Shown one piece after another: positions 36,061-45,581 of a DNA stretch of 64,000 bases; the first letter of the stretch is position 1; the number at the start of each line of letters is the position of its first letter. The notes beneath the pieces are model-generated. The model had not been told where the DNA came from and ran no database searches. It was given only the letters and a program-made list of their open reading frames with translations. The translations under genes and the position numbers were made by a program. The DNA lies in contig NZ_BCNT01000005.1 in NCBI RefSeq assembly GCF_001544075.1, positions 1-64,000 on the forward strand, read 5' to 3'. The stretch is from Comamonas terrae. GTDB lineage: Bacteria > Pseudomonadota > Gammaproteobacteria > Burkholderiales > Burkholderiaceae_C.

Positions 36061-37302
36061 TCAAGGTAATGCCAGCACGGCGCAGTTGCACAGGTCCGCG
36101 CTCTCGAAGGCCGTGCGGTCGCCGGCCGCCAGCCCGGGCACGGGGAACAGCCGCACCGTCAGCGGCTTGTTGAGGCGGTAGGCCATGGTGCCGGTGTCGC
36201 GCATGACGGCGGCGATCTGCTCTGCGCTGCTGTCGCCGGGAATGGGCACGGTGTCCAGGCCAATGCCGCAGACGCTGCTGTAGGTCAGCAGGGCGCGGAT
36301 GTCGAACTCGCCGTCGAGGCTGGCCCGGGCCAGGCCCTCGTCCTCGGTGACGGCCAGCATCAGGCCGCTGAAGCCTGTCTGCGTGACGCCGGCCACCGAC
36401 TTGAACACCCGCGTCAGCAGCGCCGAGGCTTCCACGGTGCCGCTGGCGCCGAAGTGGGGCACGCCCAGCAGCCGGTAGACATCGACCATGGAGGCGCAGG
36501 ACCTGGACGGCGCGGCCGAAGTGTCCATGCCCGCGACAAGCCAGCCATCGGCCAGCGCCACCCGGTCGGCGCAGTGCTGGATGGCGGTGGCATGTTCGGT
36601 GAGCGAGCGGCTCAGATGATCGAAGGCCAGTTGCAGCCAGGCCGCGTGGTCCAGCTGCCGGCGCTGCGCCTGCAGTCCGGCGAGCACGGCCACCAGCAGG
36701 TCCGGCGTTTCCAGCCCCAGCACCAGGGCGCCGTGGTGCCGGCCGCGGTGGTAGCTGGCCGGGAAGTAGGGAATGCCGGGCGCGCAGTTGAAGTTGACCG
36801 TGAAATTGAAATTGCCCTCGCCGCGCGGCGTGCTGCGGGCGATCTCCTGGATGGCCTGCACGCTGGCCTGCAGCAGCTCGCCCTGCAGGAATCCATTGCC
36901 GTCCAGGCCGATGTTGACGCAGGCATTGCACAGGTCGCCGTGGGCGGCAATCAGCCAGGGCAGCAGCGCGATTTCCTGCGCGGTGCGCGCCTCGCCGATG
37001 GCAAAGCGGATACGGCGTTTGCCCGTGTTGATGGCGCCGAGCATTTGCGTGATGCGCTGCAGATCCGCCAATGCGGGCTCGAGACCCGAAACGTCGATGA
37101 ATTCCCCGAACGGATTGCTCACGATGCGTATGGACTGCACCTGGTAGCCCCGGGCTTCGATGGCATCGGCCACGGCATCGCACTGCTGCTTGGCCTGGGT
37201 CAGGCAGCTTTGCCACAGCACGGCATCTGCGGGCATGCTGACGAAGGCGGTGACGGTGCGAACGCGTACCAGGGGATTGAATGCAGTGTCCATGAAGCCC
37301 AT
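36061..37302 (-). CDS. DUF711-family protein
   Basis: A 413-residue cytosolic protein of the DUF711 (UPF0210-like) family. Typical segments are VRTVTAFVSMP near the start, the NACVNIG and NFNFTVNFNCAPGIPYFPASYH regions, and a C-terminal YSSVCGIGLDTVPIPGDS. The family has no settled function; structures show a glycyl-radical-enzyme-like barrel without a known activity. Start at 37302 or three codons later (Met-Asp-Thr). It is preceded by the csaA-like gene in the same direction, 15 bp away, so the two are probably cotranscribed. Confidence 0.85.
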   Translation of the reverse strand: MGFMDTAFNPLVRVRTVTAFVSMPADAVLWQSCLTQAKQQCDAVADAIEARGYQVQSIRIVSNPFGEFIDVSGLEPALADLQRITQMLGAINTGKRRIRFAIGEARTAQEIALLPWLIAAHGDLCNACVNIGLDGNGFLQGELLQASVQAIQEIARSTPRGEGNFNFTVNFNCAPGIPYFPASYHRGRHHGALVLGLETPDLLVAVLAGLQAQRRQLDHAAWLQLAFDHLSRSLTEHATAIQHCADRVALADGWLVAGMDTSAAPSRSCASMVDVYRLLGVPHFGASGTVEASALLTRVFKSVAGVTQTGFSGLMLAVTEDEGLARASLDGEFDIRALLTYSSVCGIGLDTVPIPGDSSAEQIAAVMRDTGTMAYRLNKPLTVRLFPVPGLAAGDRTAFESADLCNCAVLALP

Positions 37303-37317
37303 TTTGCCTGCGGCCGG

Positions 37318-37656
37318 CTACAGCAGCCGCGTGCCCAGCGGCACATCGCCATCCGGCACGCACAGCGCCACATGGCCGTCGGCATTGTGAAAGCCCGTCA
37401 CCAGGCATTCGCTCATCAGGGGGCCGATCTGCTTCTTCGGAAAATTCACCACGGCCACCACCAGGCGGCCCACCAGGTCCCCGGGCTGGTAGAGCTGGGT
37501 GATCTGGGCGCTGGACTTGCGCAACCCCAGCTCGGGGCCGAAGTCCACCTGCAGCTTGTAGGCAGGCTTGCGTGCCTCCTTGAATACTTCGGCCTGCACC
37601 ACGCGGCCCACGCGCAGCTCCACTTTCATGAAGTCGTTCCAGCTGATTTCTTCCAT
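37318..37656 (-). CDS. csaA: CsaA-like tRNA-binding-domain protein
   Basis: A 112-residue stand-alone OB-fold tRNA-binding (EMAP-II-like) protein. Marks are VELRVGRVVQAEVFKEARKPAYKL, the SSAQIT stretch, VVAVVNFPKKQIGPLMSECLV and the terminal PDGDVPLGTRL. CsaA has been described as a secretion-associated chaperone, and it binds tRNA. The ATG at 37656 is preceded by AAGGAGAA. It is upstream of the DUF711 gene. Confidence 0.9.
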   Translation of the reverse strand: MEEISWNDFMKVELRVGRVVQAEVFKEARKPAYKLQVDFGPELGLRKSSAQITQLYQPGDLVGRLVVAVVNFPKKQIGPLMSECLVTGFHNADGHVALCVPDGDVPLGTRLL

Positions 37657-37845
37657 GCGGTTTTCTCCTTGGCGCCCATCATGCCGCTGCCGCGGCGCGC
37701 GTTTGTAGAGCAACGCTTGTGGTGGGCAGCAGAGGATTTTTCCTACTTCTTGCGGCAAGCCCAGGGCCTATAAGAGAGCGTTCGCCGGCGCATGCGAGCG
37801 GCCGGTTTCATCCACGTCACAAGGGCCCAGGCCCGGGAGAGCGCT

Positions 37846-38793
37846 ATGTTGCAACGTCGTCATGCGGTGGTTACGGTGGGCCTGTCGATACTGGCTCTGG
37901 CGGGTGCCTGGGGCCCTGCGGCCCGGGCCCAGGACAAGCCCAAGGTGGCCCTGGTCATGAAGTCGCTGGCCAACGAATTCTTCCGCACCATGGAGGACGG
38001 CGCCAAGGCCCACCAGAAGGCCCACGCCGGCGAATACACGCTGCTGAGCAACGGCATCAAGAACGAGACCGACACCGCCGCCCAGATCAAGATGGTGGAG
38101 CAGATGGTGGCGCAGAAGGTCGATGCGCTGGTGATCGCTCCAGCCGATTCCAAGGCGCTGGTGCCCGTGCTCAAGACCGCCGTGGACCGCGGCGTGCGCG
38201 TGGTCAACATCGATAACCGGCTGGACCCCGCCGCGCTCCAGGAAAAAGGCCTGGTGATCCCCTTTGTAGGCCCGGACAACCGCGCCGGCGCCAGGCTGGT
38301 GGGCGACTACCTGGCCAAGCAGCTCAAGGCCGGCGACAAGGTGGGCATCATCGAGGGCGTTTCCACCACCACCAATGCGCAGCAGCGCACGGCGGGCTTC
38401 AAGGATGCGATGGAAGCCGGCAAGATGACCGTGGTGGGCGTGCAGTCCGGCCAGTGGGAAATCGACAAGGGCAACACCGTGGCGGCCGGCATGCTGCGCG
38501 AGCATCCGGACCTGAAGGCTCTGCTGGCCGGCAACGACTCCATGGCGCTGGGCGCGGTGGCGGCCGTCAAGGCCGCGGGCAAGGCAGGCAAGGTCTTCGT
38601 CGTGGGCTACGACAACATCCAGGCCATACACCCCATGCTCAAGGACGGCCGGGTGCTGGCCACGGCCGACCAGTTCGCAGCCAAGCAGGCGGTGTTCGGC
38701 ATCGAGGAAGCGCTCAAGGCCGTCAAGAACAAGACCCCGCAGGCCCAGATGCCGGCCGAGGTCAAGACCGACGTGGTGCTCGTGACGAAATGA
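37846..38793 (+). CDS. rbsB: Ribose ABC transporter periplasmic binding protein
   Basis: A 315-residue sugar-binding protein with signal peptide to about residue 27 (ARAQD) and a type I periplasmic fold: KVALVMKSLANEFFRTMEDGAK, DALVIAPADSKAL, VNIDNRLD, GPDNRAGARL and AGNDSMALGAV. It belongs to the RbsB family and delivers ribose or a similar pentose to RbsAC. The ATG at 37846 follows GGGAGAG. Repeat G separates it from rbsA. Confidence 0.92.
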   Translation: MLQRRHAVVTVGLSILALAGAWGPAARAQDKPKVALVMKSLANEFFRTMEDGAKAHQKAHAGEYTLLSNGIKNETDTAAQIKMVEQMVAQKVDALVIAPADSKALVPVLKTAVDRGVRVVNIDNRLDPAALQEKGLVIPFVGPDNRAGARLVGDYLAKQLKAGDKVGIIEGVSTTTNAQQRTAGFKDAMEAGKMTVVGVQSGQWEIDKGNTVAAGMLREHPDLKALLAGNDSMALGAVAAVKAAGKAGKVFVVGYDNIQAIHPMLKDGRVLATADQFAAKQAVFGIEEALKAVKNKTPQAQMPAEVKTDVVLVTK

Positions 38794-38875
38794 CCTCCCC
38801 ACGAGTCGCCTTCGGCACCGTTCCTGCGGGGACGGCAGCCTTGCTGCGGGGCGGCGCCAGGGTCATGCGATGACG
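38794..38875 (+). repeat. Degenerate post-stop GC-rich repeat, copy G
   Basis: After the rbsB stop: CCTCCCCACGAGTCGCCTTC, CCTGCGGGGACGGCAGCCTT, GCTGCGGGGCGGCGCC. It keeps the CCCC arm, GGGGACGGC and GCTGCGGGGCGG order of the family. Confidence 0.5.
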
Positions 38876-38895
38876 ATGCATGCGGGAGTGCCGAG

Positions 38896-40515
38896 ATGGC
38901 TGCGATGAATGATCTTCGGCCCGGGCGCGGTGCAGTGGCGATGACGCTGGAGGGCATGGGCAAGGACTACGGTCCCAGCACCGTGCTCGATGGCGTCACG
39001 CTAGAGCTGCGCGCGGGCGAATGCCTGGCGCTGACGGGCGAGAACGGCGCTGGCAAGTCCACGCTGGCCAAGATGCTGTGCGGCCTGGTGGAGCCCACGC
39101 GGGGACGCATGGCGCTGGACGGGCAGCCGTTTGCGCCGCGCTCGCGCACCCAGGCCGAAGCCCTGGGCGTGCGCATGGTGCTGCAGGAGCTGGGCCTGGT
39201 GCCCACGCTCACGGTGGCCGAGAACCTGCTGCTGGACCGCCTGCCCCAGCGCCTGGGCTGGGTGGACCGCGGCGCGCTGGCCGCCCAGGCCCGCATGCAG
39301 CTGGCCAAGGTGGGACTGGAGCACATCGACCCCATGGCGCCCGTGGGGCAGCTGGGCATAGGCCTGCAGCAGATGGTGGAGATCGCGCGCAATCTGCGCG
39401 ACGGCAACCGTGTGCTGGTGCTGGACGAGCCCACGGCCATGCTCACGTCCAGGGAGATCGAGCACCTGTTCGCGCAGATCGACCTGATGAAGGCCCGGGG
39501 CGTGGCCCTGGTCTATGTCTCGCACCGGCTGGAAGAGCTGCAGCGCGTGGCCGAGCGCGTGGCCGTGCTGCGCGACGGACACCTGGTCGACGTGCTGCCC
39601 ATGCAGGGCCTGAGCGAGCCTGCGCTGGTGGAGCGCATGGTGGGCCATGCGGTGGAGTCGCTGGATGCCCGGCCGCGGCGAACGGCGGGGCCCGTGCTGC
39701 TGCGTGCTCGTGGCCTGCGGCGCGGCAAGCGGGTGCAGGGCGTGGATGTGGAGCTGCGCGCCGGCGAGGTGCTGGGGGTGGCCGGGCTGGTGGGCGCCGG
39801 CCGCACCGAGCTGCTGCGCCTGCTCTATGGCGCGGACCGGGCCGAGGCCGGCAGCATCGAGCTGACCGGAGAGGGCATGGCGCAGGGCGCGAGAACGGCG
39901 GCGCGCAAGGCCGTGCCCAACTGGCGCAGCCCCATGCAGGCCATGCGCGCCGGCATTGCGCTGGTGACGGAGGACCGCAAGGCCCAGGGCCTGCTGCTGC
40001 CCCAGTCGATCCGCGTGAACACCTCGCTCAGCGGCATGCAGGCCGTGGCCCGGGGCGGCTGGCTGCGCCCGGCGGCCGAGTCCGGGCTGGCGCAGCGCAT
40101 GGTCAAGCGCCTGCGCATCCGCGCCCGCGATACCGAGCAGCCCGTGGGCACCCTGAGCGGCGGCAACCAGCAGAAGGTGATCTTCGCGCGCTGGCTGCAC
40201 CGCGACTGCCCGGTGGTGCTGCTGGACGAGCCCACGCGCGGCGTGGACGTGGGCGCGCGCGCCGACCTGTATGCCGAGCTGGACGCCATGGCGGCCCGGG
40301 GCAAGGCGCTGATGGTGGTCTCCAGCGACCTGCGCGAGCTCATGGAACTGTGCGACCGCATCAGCGTCATGCACGAGGGCCGCATCGTCGCCACCTTCGA
40401 GCGCGGCCAGTGGACTGCGCAGGCTTTGCTGGAAGCCGCCTTTGGCGAGGCGGCGCCCGGCGAGCAAGGACCCGGGAACGCAACAAGCAAGCAGGCAAAG
40501 AGGGCGCAGCCATGA
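38896..40515 (+). CDS. rbsA: Ribose ABC transporter ATP-binding protein
   Basis: A 539-residue double ABC ATPase. The first half has Walker A GENGAGKST (about residues 48-56), the ABC signature region QLGIGLQQMVEIARN and Walker B VLVLDEPTAML. The second half has a degenerate P-loop (AGLVGAGRTE), signature LSGGNQQKV and LLDEPTRGVDVG, as usual for sugar importers of the RbsA/MglA type. Its TGA overlaps the rbsC ATG. Confidence 0.95.
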   Translation: MAAMNDLRPGRGAVAMTLEGMGKDYGPSTVLDGVTLELRAGECLALTGENGAGKSTLAKMLCGLVEPTRGRMALDGQPFAPRSRTQAEALGVRMVLQELGLVPTLTVAENLLLDRLPQRLGWVDRGALAAQARMQLAKVGLEHIDPMAPVGQLGIGLQQMVEIARNLRDGNRVLVLDEPTAMLTSREIEHLFAQIDLMKARGVALVYVSHRLEELQRVAERVAVLRDGHLVDVLPMQGLSEPALVERMVGHAVESLDARPRRTAGPVLLRARGLRRGKRVQGVDVELRAGEVLGVAGLVGAGRTELLRLLYGADRAEAGSIELTGEGMAQGARTAARKAVPNWRSPMQAMRAGIALVTEDRKAQGLLLPQSIRVNTSLSGMQAVARGGWLRPAAESGLAQRMVKRLRIRARDTEQPVGTLSGGNQQKVIFARWLHRDCPVVLLDEPTRGVDVGARADLYAELDAMAARGKALMVVSSDLRELMELCDRISVMHEGRIVATFERGQWTAQALLEAAFGEAAPGEQGPGNATSKQAKRAQP

Positions 40516-41504
40516 ATCCATCCACGTCTTCGAGCCGCTCTGCCGGCGATATGCCTGCGCCACGCAGTGCCTGGCGGCAGGAACTGGGCACTTACCTGGG
40601 CCTGCTGGTGGTGCTGGCCGCCATGATGGCCTTGTTCGGCAGCCTGTCCGAATACTTCCTCACGCGCGAGACGCTGCTGTCCATTGCCAACGAGATCCCG
40701 GCGCTGGCCGTGATGGCCGTGGGCATGACCTTTGTGCTCATCATCGCGGGCATCGACCTGTCCGTGGGCTCGGTACTGGCGCTGAGCGCGGCCATCAGCG
40801 CGGCGGCCGTGCTGCAGTGGCACTTCAACCCCTGGGGCGCGGCCGCGCTGGGCCTGCTGGTGGGGCTGGCCTGCGGCGCGGCCACGGGCGGCATCGCGGT
40901 GGCATGGCAACTGCCCAGCTTCATCGTCTCCCTGGGCATGCTGGAAGCCGTGCGCGGGGCCGCCTACCTGGTCACCGATTCGCGCACCCAGTATGTGGGC
41001 GATGCCATGGGGGCCCTGGCCGCGCCGTGGGTCGGCGGCCTGTCGGCCGCGTTCTTCATCGCGCTGCTGGTGGTGGCCCTGGGCCAGCTGGTGCTCAGCC
41101 GCACGGTGTTCGGCCGCTACGTGGTGGGCATAGGCACCAACGAGGAGGCCATGCGCCTGGCCGGCGTCGATCCGCGCCCCATACGCATTGCCGTGTTCGC
41201 CCTCACGGGACTGCTGGCCGGCCTGGGCGGGCTGATGCAGTCGGCGCGGCTGGAGGCCGCCGATCCCAATGCCGGCCTGGGCATGGAGCTGCAGGTGATC
41301 GCCGCCGTGGTGATCGGCGGCACCAGCCTGATGGGCGGACGCGGCTCGGTGGTCAACACCTTCTTCGGCGTGCTCATCATTGCGGTGCTCGAAGCCGGGC
41401 TGGCGCAGATCGGTGCCAGCGAACCCAGCAAGCGCATCATCACCGGCGCGGTGATCGTGGTGGCCGTGATCGTGGATACCGTGCGCCAGCGCAGGACCGG
41501 GTGA
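40512..41504 (+). CDS. rbsC: Ribose ABC transporter permease
   Basis: A 330-residue permease with about ten membrane helices. The RbsC family signature MTFVLIIAGIDLSVGSVLALSA, IVSLGMLEAVRGAAYL and VIGGTSLMGGRGSV are present. A 4-bp ATGA overlap with rbsA shows translational coupling. It forms the inner-membrane channel of the ribose importer. Confidence 0.95.
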   Translation: MNPSTSSSRSAGDMPAPRSAWRQELGTYLGLLVVLAAMMALFGSLSEYFLTRETLLSIANEIPALAVMAVGMTFVLIIAGIDLSVGSVLALSAAISAAAVLQWHFNPWGAAALGLLVGLACGAATGGIAVAWQLPSFIVSLGMLEAVRGAAYLVTDSRTQYVGDAMGALAAPWVGGLSAAFFIALLVVALGQLVLSRTVFGRYVVGIGTNEEAMRLAGVDPRPIRIAVFALTGLLAGLGGLMQSARLEAADPNAGLGMELQVIAAVVIGGTSLMGGRGSVVNTFFGVLIIAVLEAGLAQIGASEPSKRIITGAVIVVAVIVDTVRQRRTG

Positions 41505-41590
41505 TGCCCCTGTACCGCGGCGGAGTGGCTGCCCGGCGGCCCTTGCCGGGCGCCTCTGGCCGGGGGCGTGCCAGTCCCCTTGAAGCGCGT
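41505..41590 (+). repeat. Degenerate post-stop GC-rich repeat, copy H
   Basis: After the rbsC stop: TGCCCCTGTACCGCGGCGGA, GTGGCTGCCCGGCGGCCCTT, GCCGGGCGCCTCTGGCCGG. It retains the CGGCCCTTGC segment and a GC-rich hairpin. Confidence 0.4.
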
Positions 41591-41641
41591 GCGCGAGAAT
41601 GGCATGCGGTCTTTTGTAACGTCGCAGCAGGAGTTCAGACC

Positions 41642-42667
41642 ATGGTGGCCCCGCTTTCATCCTCTGCCTTGCCCCGCAGCGCGGGACTGGACGCCGCGCA
41701 GAAGGCGCTGCTGCCCCACGGCGGCGCGCGCATCGTCGTGGTCGGCAGCCTCAACATGGACGTGGTGCTCACGCTCGAGCGCATGCCCGGCGCAGGCGAA
41801 ACCGTGGCGGCCAGCGACCTGCACTACCTGCCCGGCGGCAAGGGCGGCAACCAGGCCGTGGCCTGCGCACGCCACGGCGCCCAGGTCTCGCTGTTCGGCA
41901 GCGTGGGCCGCGACCACCATGGCAACACGCTGCGGCTGGCCCTGCATGGCGACGGCGTGGACATGGACAACGTCAGCGTGCACGAGGGCGTGCCCACGGG
42001 CACGGCGGTCATCATGGTGGAGCCCGGCGGGCAGAACCGCATCTGCGTGGTGCCCGGCGCCAATGCGCGGCTGGAGCTGCCCGAGGAGGCCTTGCTCAAT
42101 GCGCTGGGCCAGGCCGACTTCCTGGTGCTGCAGTTCGAGACGCCGCCGCCCGTGGTCGAGCAGGCGCTGCTCGCGGCCCGCACGGCCGGCTGCAGCGTGG
42201 TGCTCAATCCTTCTCCCGTGCGCGAGGTGCCCGCCCACTGGTGGCCGCTGATCCATACGCTGGTGGTCAACGAGCACGAGGCGGCGGCTCTGAGCGGCGA
42301 GGCCGTGGACACGCCCGAGTCCGCCGCGCGCGCGGGCCTTGGCCTGCTGGCGCGCGGCGTGCGCCAGGTCGTCGTCACGCTGGGGGCCCAGGGCGCGGTG
42401 GCGCTCGGCGGCCCGGCCGGAACGCCCCATGTCTCCCTCCATCCGGCGCCAGAAGTGCCCGTGGTGGACACCACGGCGGCCGGCGATACCTTTCTGGGTG
42501 CCATGGTCACGCATCTGGCCGAAGGCTGCCCGCTGGCCGATGCCGTCTCCTGGGGCATCCACGCGGCCAGCCTGTGCATAGGCAAGGCCGGCGCACAGCC
42601 CTCGATACCGCTGCGCGCGCAGGTACAGGCCTTTGCCGCAGCCCGCGTGGAAGGAGCGAAGGCATGA
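41642..42667 (+). CDS. rbsK: Ribokinase
   Basis: A 341-residue PfkB-family sugar kinase. Motif 1 is [11 protein letters not shown] and the C-terminal ATP/anion-hole motif is DTTAAGDTF with the catalytic Asp. [23 protein letters not shown] is the normal ribokinase N-terminus; a 28-residue leader precedes it. It phosphorylates ribose at O5. AGGAG precedes the ATG. Its TGA overlaps the rbsD start (ATGA). Confidence 0.94.
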   Translation: MVAPLSSSALPRSAGLDAAQKALLPHGGARIVVVGSLNMDVVLTLERMPGAGETVAASDLHYLPGGKGGNQAVACARHGAQVSLFGSVGRDHHGNTLRLALHGDGVDMDNVSVHEGVPTGTAVIMVEPGGQNRICVVPGANARLELPEEALLNALGQADFLVLQFETPPPVVEQALLAARTAGCSVVLNPSPVREVPAHWWPLIHTLVVNEHEAAALSGEAVDTPESAARAGLGLLARGVRQVVVTLGAQGAVALGGPAGTPHVSLHPAPEVPVVDTTAAGDTFLGAMVTHLAEGCPLADAVSWGIHAASLCIGKAGAQPSIPLRAQVQAFAAARVEGAKA

Positions 42668-43059
42668 AGAAGGGCCTGTTGCTCAATGCGCCGCTGTCCT
42701 CGGTCATTGCCCGCCTGGGCCATGGCGACAAGCTGGTGGTCTGCGATGCGGGCTTGCCGATTCCGGACGGCGTGGAGCGCATCGACCTGGCCGTGAGCCC
42801 CGGCGTGCCGTCGCTGGCCCAGGTGCTGGAGGCCGTGGCGGCCGAAATGCAGGTCGAGCGCGTGGTGCTGGCGCAGGAAACCATGGCCGGCCGCACGCAG
42901 CTGCCGGACTGGCTGCCCGGCCTATGGGCGCAAAGCCTGGGCGCCGTCGTCCCGCATGAGGAATTCAAGCACCAGTGCGCCACGGCCCGGGCCATTGTGC
43001 GCACCGGCGAATGCACGCCGTATGCCAATGTGATGCTGATCTCCGGTGTGACGTTCTGA
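42664..43059 (+). CDS. rbsD: D-ribose pyranase
   Basis: A 131-residue RbsD-family protein that interconverts beta-pyranose and beta-furanose forms of ribose so that RbsK can act. Conserved His20 (RLGHGD), DAGLPIP, and the terminal [17 protein letters not shown] are present. It is coupled to rbsK by ATGA. No rbsR gene is visible, so regulation of the operon is unknown. Confidence 0.94.
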   Translation: MKKGLLLNAPLSSVIARLGHGDKLVVCDAGLPIPDGVERIDLAVSPGVPSLAQVLEAVAAEMQVERVVLAQETMAGRTQLPDWLPGLWAQSLGAVVPHEEFKHQCATARAIVRTGECTPYANVMLISGVTF

Positions 43060-43072
43060 AAGAGGACGGATT

Positions 43073-43130
43073 GTCAAAAAAAGGAGCTACGAGCGCTTGA
43101 TGCATGGGTGCATGAGGCTGTTTTCAGTCA
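43073..43130 (+). repeat. AGCTGC-type dispersed element, copy 4
   Basis: TCAAAAAAAGGAGCTACGAG, CGCTTGATGCATGGGTGCAT and GAGGCTGTTTTCAG make a half-palindromic element between rbsD and rlmL. The AGGAGCT arm resembles copy 5 and the GCGCTTGATG centre resembles the palindrome of the other copies. Confidence 0.45.
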
Positions 43131-43215
43131 TATTCCGGCGTTGAGCCCTCACCCTGCCGCAGTAGCCCACCGCGCCCCGTGGCCGGGGCGTCTCGCGTAT
43201 CCTTGGCGCCCTGCT

Positions 43216-44505
43216 ATGAACCAATTGCACCTGTTTCTGCCCTGCGCCGCCGGCGTCGAGGGCTTTCTGGCCGACGAGGTCCATGCCATCACCGGCCTCA
43301 AGGGCCATGATCTGATGGTCGGGCGCGGCGGCGTGCACGTGCGCGCCATGTGGCGCGACGCCATGCTTCTGAACCTGCACAGCCGGCTGGCCCAGCGTGT
43401 GCTGGTGCAGCTGTCGCAGACGCTGTACCGCAACGAGAACGACCTGTACCGTGCCGCCAGCGAGGTGGCCTGGGAGATCTGGTTCACCACGCGCCAGACC
43501 TTCAAGATCGAGACCACGGCCCAGCACAGCCCGCTGACCAGCCTCAACTTCGCCGCCCTGCGCGTGAAGGATGCGATCGCCGACCGCTTCCGCGCCAAGC
43601 GCGGCGACGAGCGCCCCAGCGTCGAGACCCGCCACCCGGATGTGCGCGTGCACCTGCACCTGACCACCGACGAAGCCACGATCTACATCGACACTTCGGG
43701 CGAGGCCTTGTTCAAGCGCGGCTGGCGCGAAGACAAGGGCGACGCGCCGCTCAAGGAAACCCTGGCCGCCGCCATGATCGCCGCCACGGGCTGGGACCCG
43801 CACGGGCCCCAGCCCCAGCCGCTGTACGACCCCTGCTGCGGCAGCGGCACCGTGGTGATCGAGGCCGCGCAGATCGCTCGCCGCATTCCGCCCGGCATTC
43901 TGCGCAGCTTCGCGTTCGAGAAGCTGGTGCCGTTCCAGAAGCATGTGTGGGAAGCCATGCTGGACGAGGCCGAGCGCCGCATCCTGCCCGAGAGCCCCGT
44001 GGGCATCTACGGCTCGGACATCTCCTTCCGCATGGTGGACTTTGCGCAGCGCAATGCCGAACGCGCCGGCGTGGCCGACACCGTGCAGCTGCGTGGCGGC
44101 GACGCGCTGCAGCGCATGCCGCCCGGCGGGCAGCCCGGCATGATGCTGCTCAACCCGCCCTACGGCGAGCGCATCGCCGCAGCCGGCAGCGCCGGCCGCA
44201 ATGCCCGCGAGCGCATGGGCGTGGTCGAGCGCGCGGGCCGCGAGACCGCGCAGACCGAGGACGGCGGCGAGTTCTTCAGCCAGCTGGCCGCGCACTGGAA
44301 GAAGAACTACAGCGGCTGGAGCGCCTGGATGCTCACGCCCGACCTCAAGCTGCCCGGCAAGATGCGCCTCAAGGAATCGCGCCGCACGCCCATGTGGAAC
44401 GGCCCCATCGAATGCCGGCTGTTCCGCTTCGACATGGTCAAGGGGGCGGTCAAGCCCCGCAAGGGCGACGGCGACGCACCGGCCGCCGAAGGCAGCGCGC
44501 AATGA
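43216..44505 (+). CDS. rlmL: THUMP-domain 23S rRNA (guanine-N2)-methyltransferase, RlmL-type
   Basis: A 429-residue class I SAM methyltransferase. An N-terminal ferredoxin-like plus THUMP region (about residues 1-165) is followed by the methylase domain with motif I DPCCGSGT and the N2-guanine motif NPPYGER. E. coli RlmL is fused to RlmK in a protein of about 700 residues; here only the RlmL half is present. The target is probably the 23S rRNA G2445 position. The TGA overlaps the start of the PIN gene, so the two are coupled. Confidence 0.9.
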   Translation: MNQLHLFLPCAAGVEGFLADEVHAITGLKGHDLMVGRGGVHVRAMWRDAMLLNLHSRLAQRVLVQLSQTLYRNENDLYRAASEVAWEIWFTTRQTFKIETTAQHSPLTSLNFAALRVKDAIADRFRAKRGDERPSVETRHPDVRVHLHLTTDEATIYIDTSGEALFKRGWREDKGDAPLKETLAAAMIAATGWDPHGPQPQPLYDPCCGSGTVVIEAAQIARRIPPGILRSFAFEKLVPFQKHVWEAMLDEAERRILPESPVGIYGSDISFRMVDFAQRNAERAGVADTVQLRGGDALQRMPPGGQPGMMLLNPPYGERIAAAGSAGRNARERMGVVERAGRETAQTEDGGEFFSQLAAHWKKNYSGWSAWMLTPDLKLPGKMRLKESRRTPMWNGPIECRLFRFDMVKGAVKPRKGDGDAPAAEGSAQ

Positions 44506-45008
44506 AGATCGTCTTGAAGTGGCCGTCGTGCAACGACGGCTACGAGGGCCCGTTGCCGCGCCCCGTGGTGCTGGACACCAATGTGGTGCTGGATCTGCTG
44601 ATCTTCGACGATCCGCATGTGCCGCCGATCCGCGAGCTTGTGGCCCGCGGCGAGCTGCGCTGGATTGCCGACCGGGCCCAGCGCATCGAGCTCGAGCGCG
44701 TGCTGCACTACAGCCAGATCGCGCCGCGCGTGGCCTTCTACGGCAAGACGGCCGAAGGCGTGCTGGCCGCGTTCGACGCCGCCGTGGAGTACGTGGCCGA
44801 GGCGCCCAAGATCCGCTTCACCTGCACCGATCCGGACGACCAGCATTTCCTCGACCTGGCCAGCCAGCACCGCGCCGTGCTGGTCAGCAAGGACAGGGCC
44901 GTGCTCAAGCAGCGCAAGCGCGTGGCCACCCATTACGGGGCCACGGTGGGCAATATCTTGCTGCTGCAAGAGGCCGAGGTGGAAGTCGCCACGGCCGGTC
45001 AGTCGTAG
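44502..45008 (+). CDS. PIN-domain protein (putative toxin-antitoxin toxin family)
   Basis: A 168-residue PIN-fold protein with first acidic motif [12 protein letters not shown] (Asp24), a mid Glu in the RIELERVL segment, and the late [12 protein letters not shown] and VSKDRAVL acidic positions, so an active metal-dependent RNase is plausible. It belongs to the PilT-like PIN group annotated as TA toxins. No antitoxin gene precedes or follows. Instead it shares an ATGA junction with rlmL, which points to RNA processing. The end overlaps the convergent fosA gene by 10 bp. Confidence 0.87.
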   Translation: MKIVLKWPSCNDGYEGPLPRPVVLDTNVVLDLLIFDDPHVPPIRELVARGELRWIADRAQRIELERVLHYSQIAPRVAFYGKTAEGVLAAFDAAVEYVAEAPKIRFTCTDPDDQHFLDLASQHRAVLVSKDRAVLKQRKRVATHYGATVGNILLLQEAEVEVATAGQS

Positions 45009-45409
45009 AAAACCATGCCTGCGTAGGGCTGTTGCCGGCAGCGCGCCAGGCGGGATGCCAGCGAGCCCACATGGGCCTCCAGCCGGTGTCCATCCGGATC
45101 CAGAAAGTAGAAGGAATCGCCTTCGCTGCGGTTGTCCTTCCATTGCCGGACGCCATGCCTGCGGGCATGGGCCACGAAGGCCGGGAAGTCGTCCTGCGCC
45201 ACGGAAAAGGCGTAGTGCGTGTAGTCCGGCCTCTCGGCCATGGCACGGGACGGATCCAGGCTCAGGCAAAGCCACAGCTCGCCCAGTGAAAGGTATGCGC
45301 CGGCATGCCACTGCGCATCCAGCCTGAACGCGAGCACCCGGGCGTAAAACGAGATGCTGCGTGGCAGATCGGTCACGGCCAGGGTGAGATGGTTCAGACC
45401 GGTCAGCAT
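44999..45409 (-). CDS. fosA: FosA-type glutathione-dependent fosfomycin resistance metalloenzyme
   Basis: A 136-residue vicinal-oxygen-chelate protein that matches FosA throughout. Metal ligands His7 (GLNHLTLAV), His65 (THYAF) and Glu111 (RLEAH), and fosfomycin/K-loop residues Lys91, Ser95, Tyr101 and Arg120 ([19 protein letters not shown]) are kept with one-residue offset from Pseudomonas FosA. It adds glutathione to fosfomycin with Mn(II). It is flanked by chromosomal genes, with no IS elements, so it appears intrinsic. Overlaps the convergent PIN gene by 10 bp. Confidence 0.9.
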   Translation of the reverse strand: MLTGLNHLTLAVTDLPRSISFYARVLAFRLDAQWHAGAYLSLGELWLCLSLDPSRAMAERPDYTHYAFSVAQDDFPAFVAHARRHGVRQWKDNRSEGDSFYFLDPDGHRLEAHVGSLASRLARCRQQPYAGMVFYD

Positions 45410-45581
45410 GCGGATCCGATGGAAAGTGGCAGCAAGTGCATGGCGTGCAAGTGTGCCTGCGATTCAGGCCCTTTGGGGGCGCCCGCGAAGCGCGATGCCC
45501 TTGTGGCATGCCAACCACCCAGCGGCCGGCGGGTTTTGGTCCGGTACGCCATGACCGCCTAACATCGTCTTTCCATCGTGC

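Noticed and set aside
44502..45008. Toxin-antitoxin module
   Set aside because: Only a PIN protein is present; the upstream gene is a methyltransferase and no antitoxin reading frame is visible.
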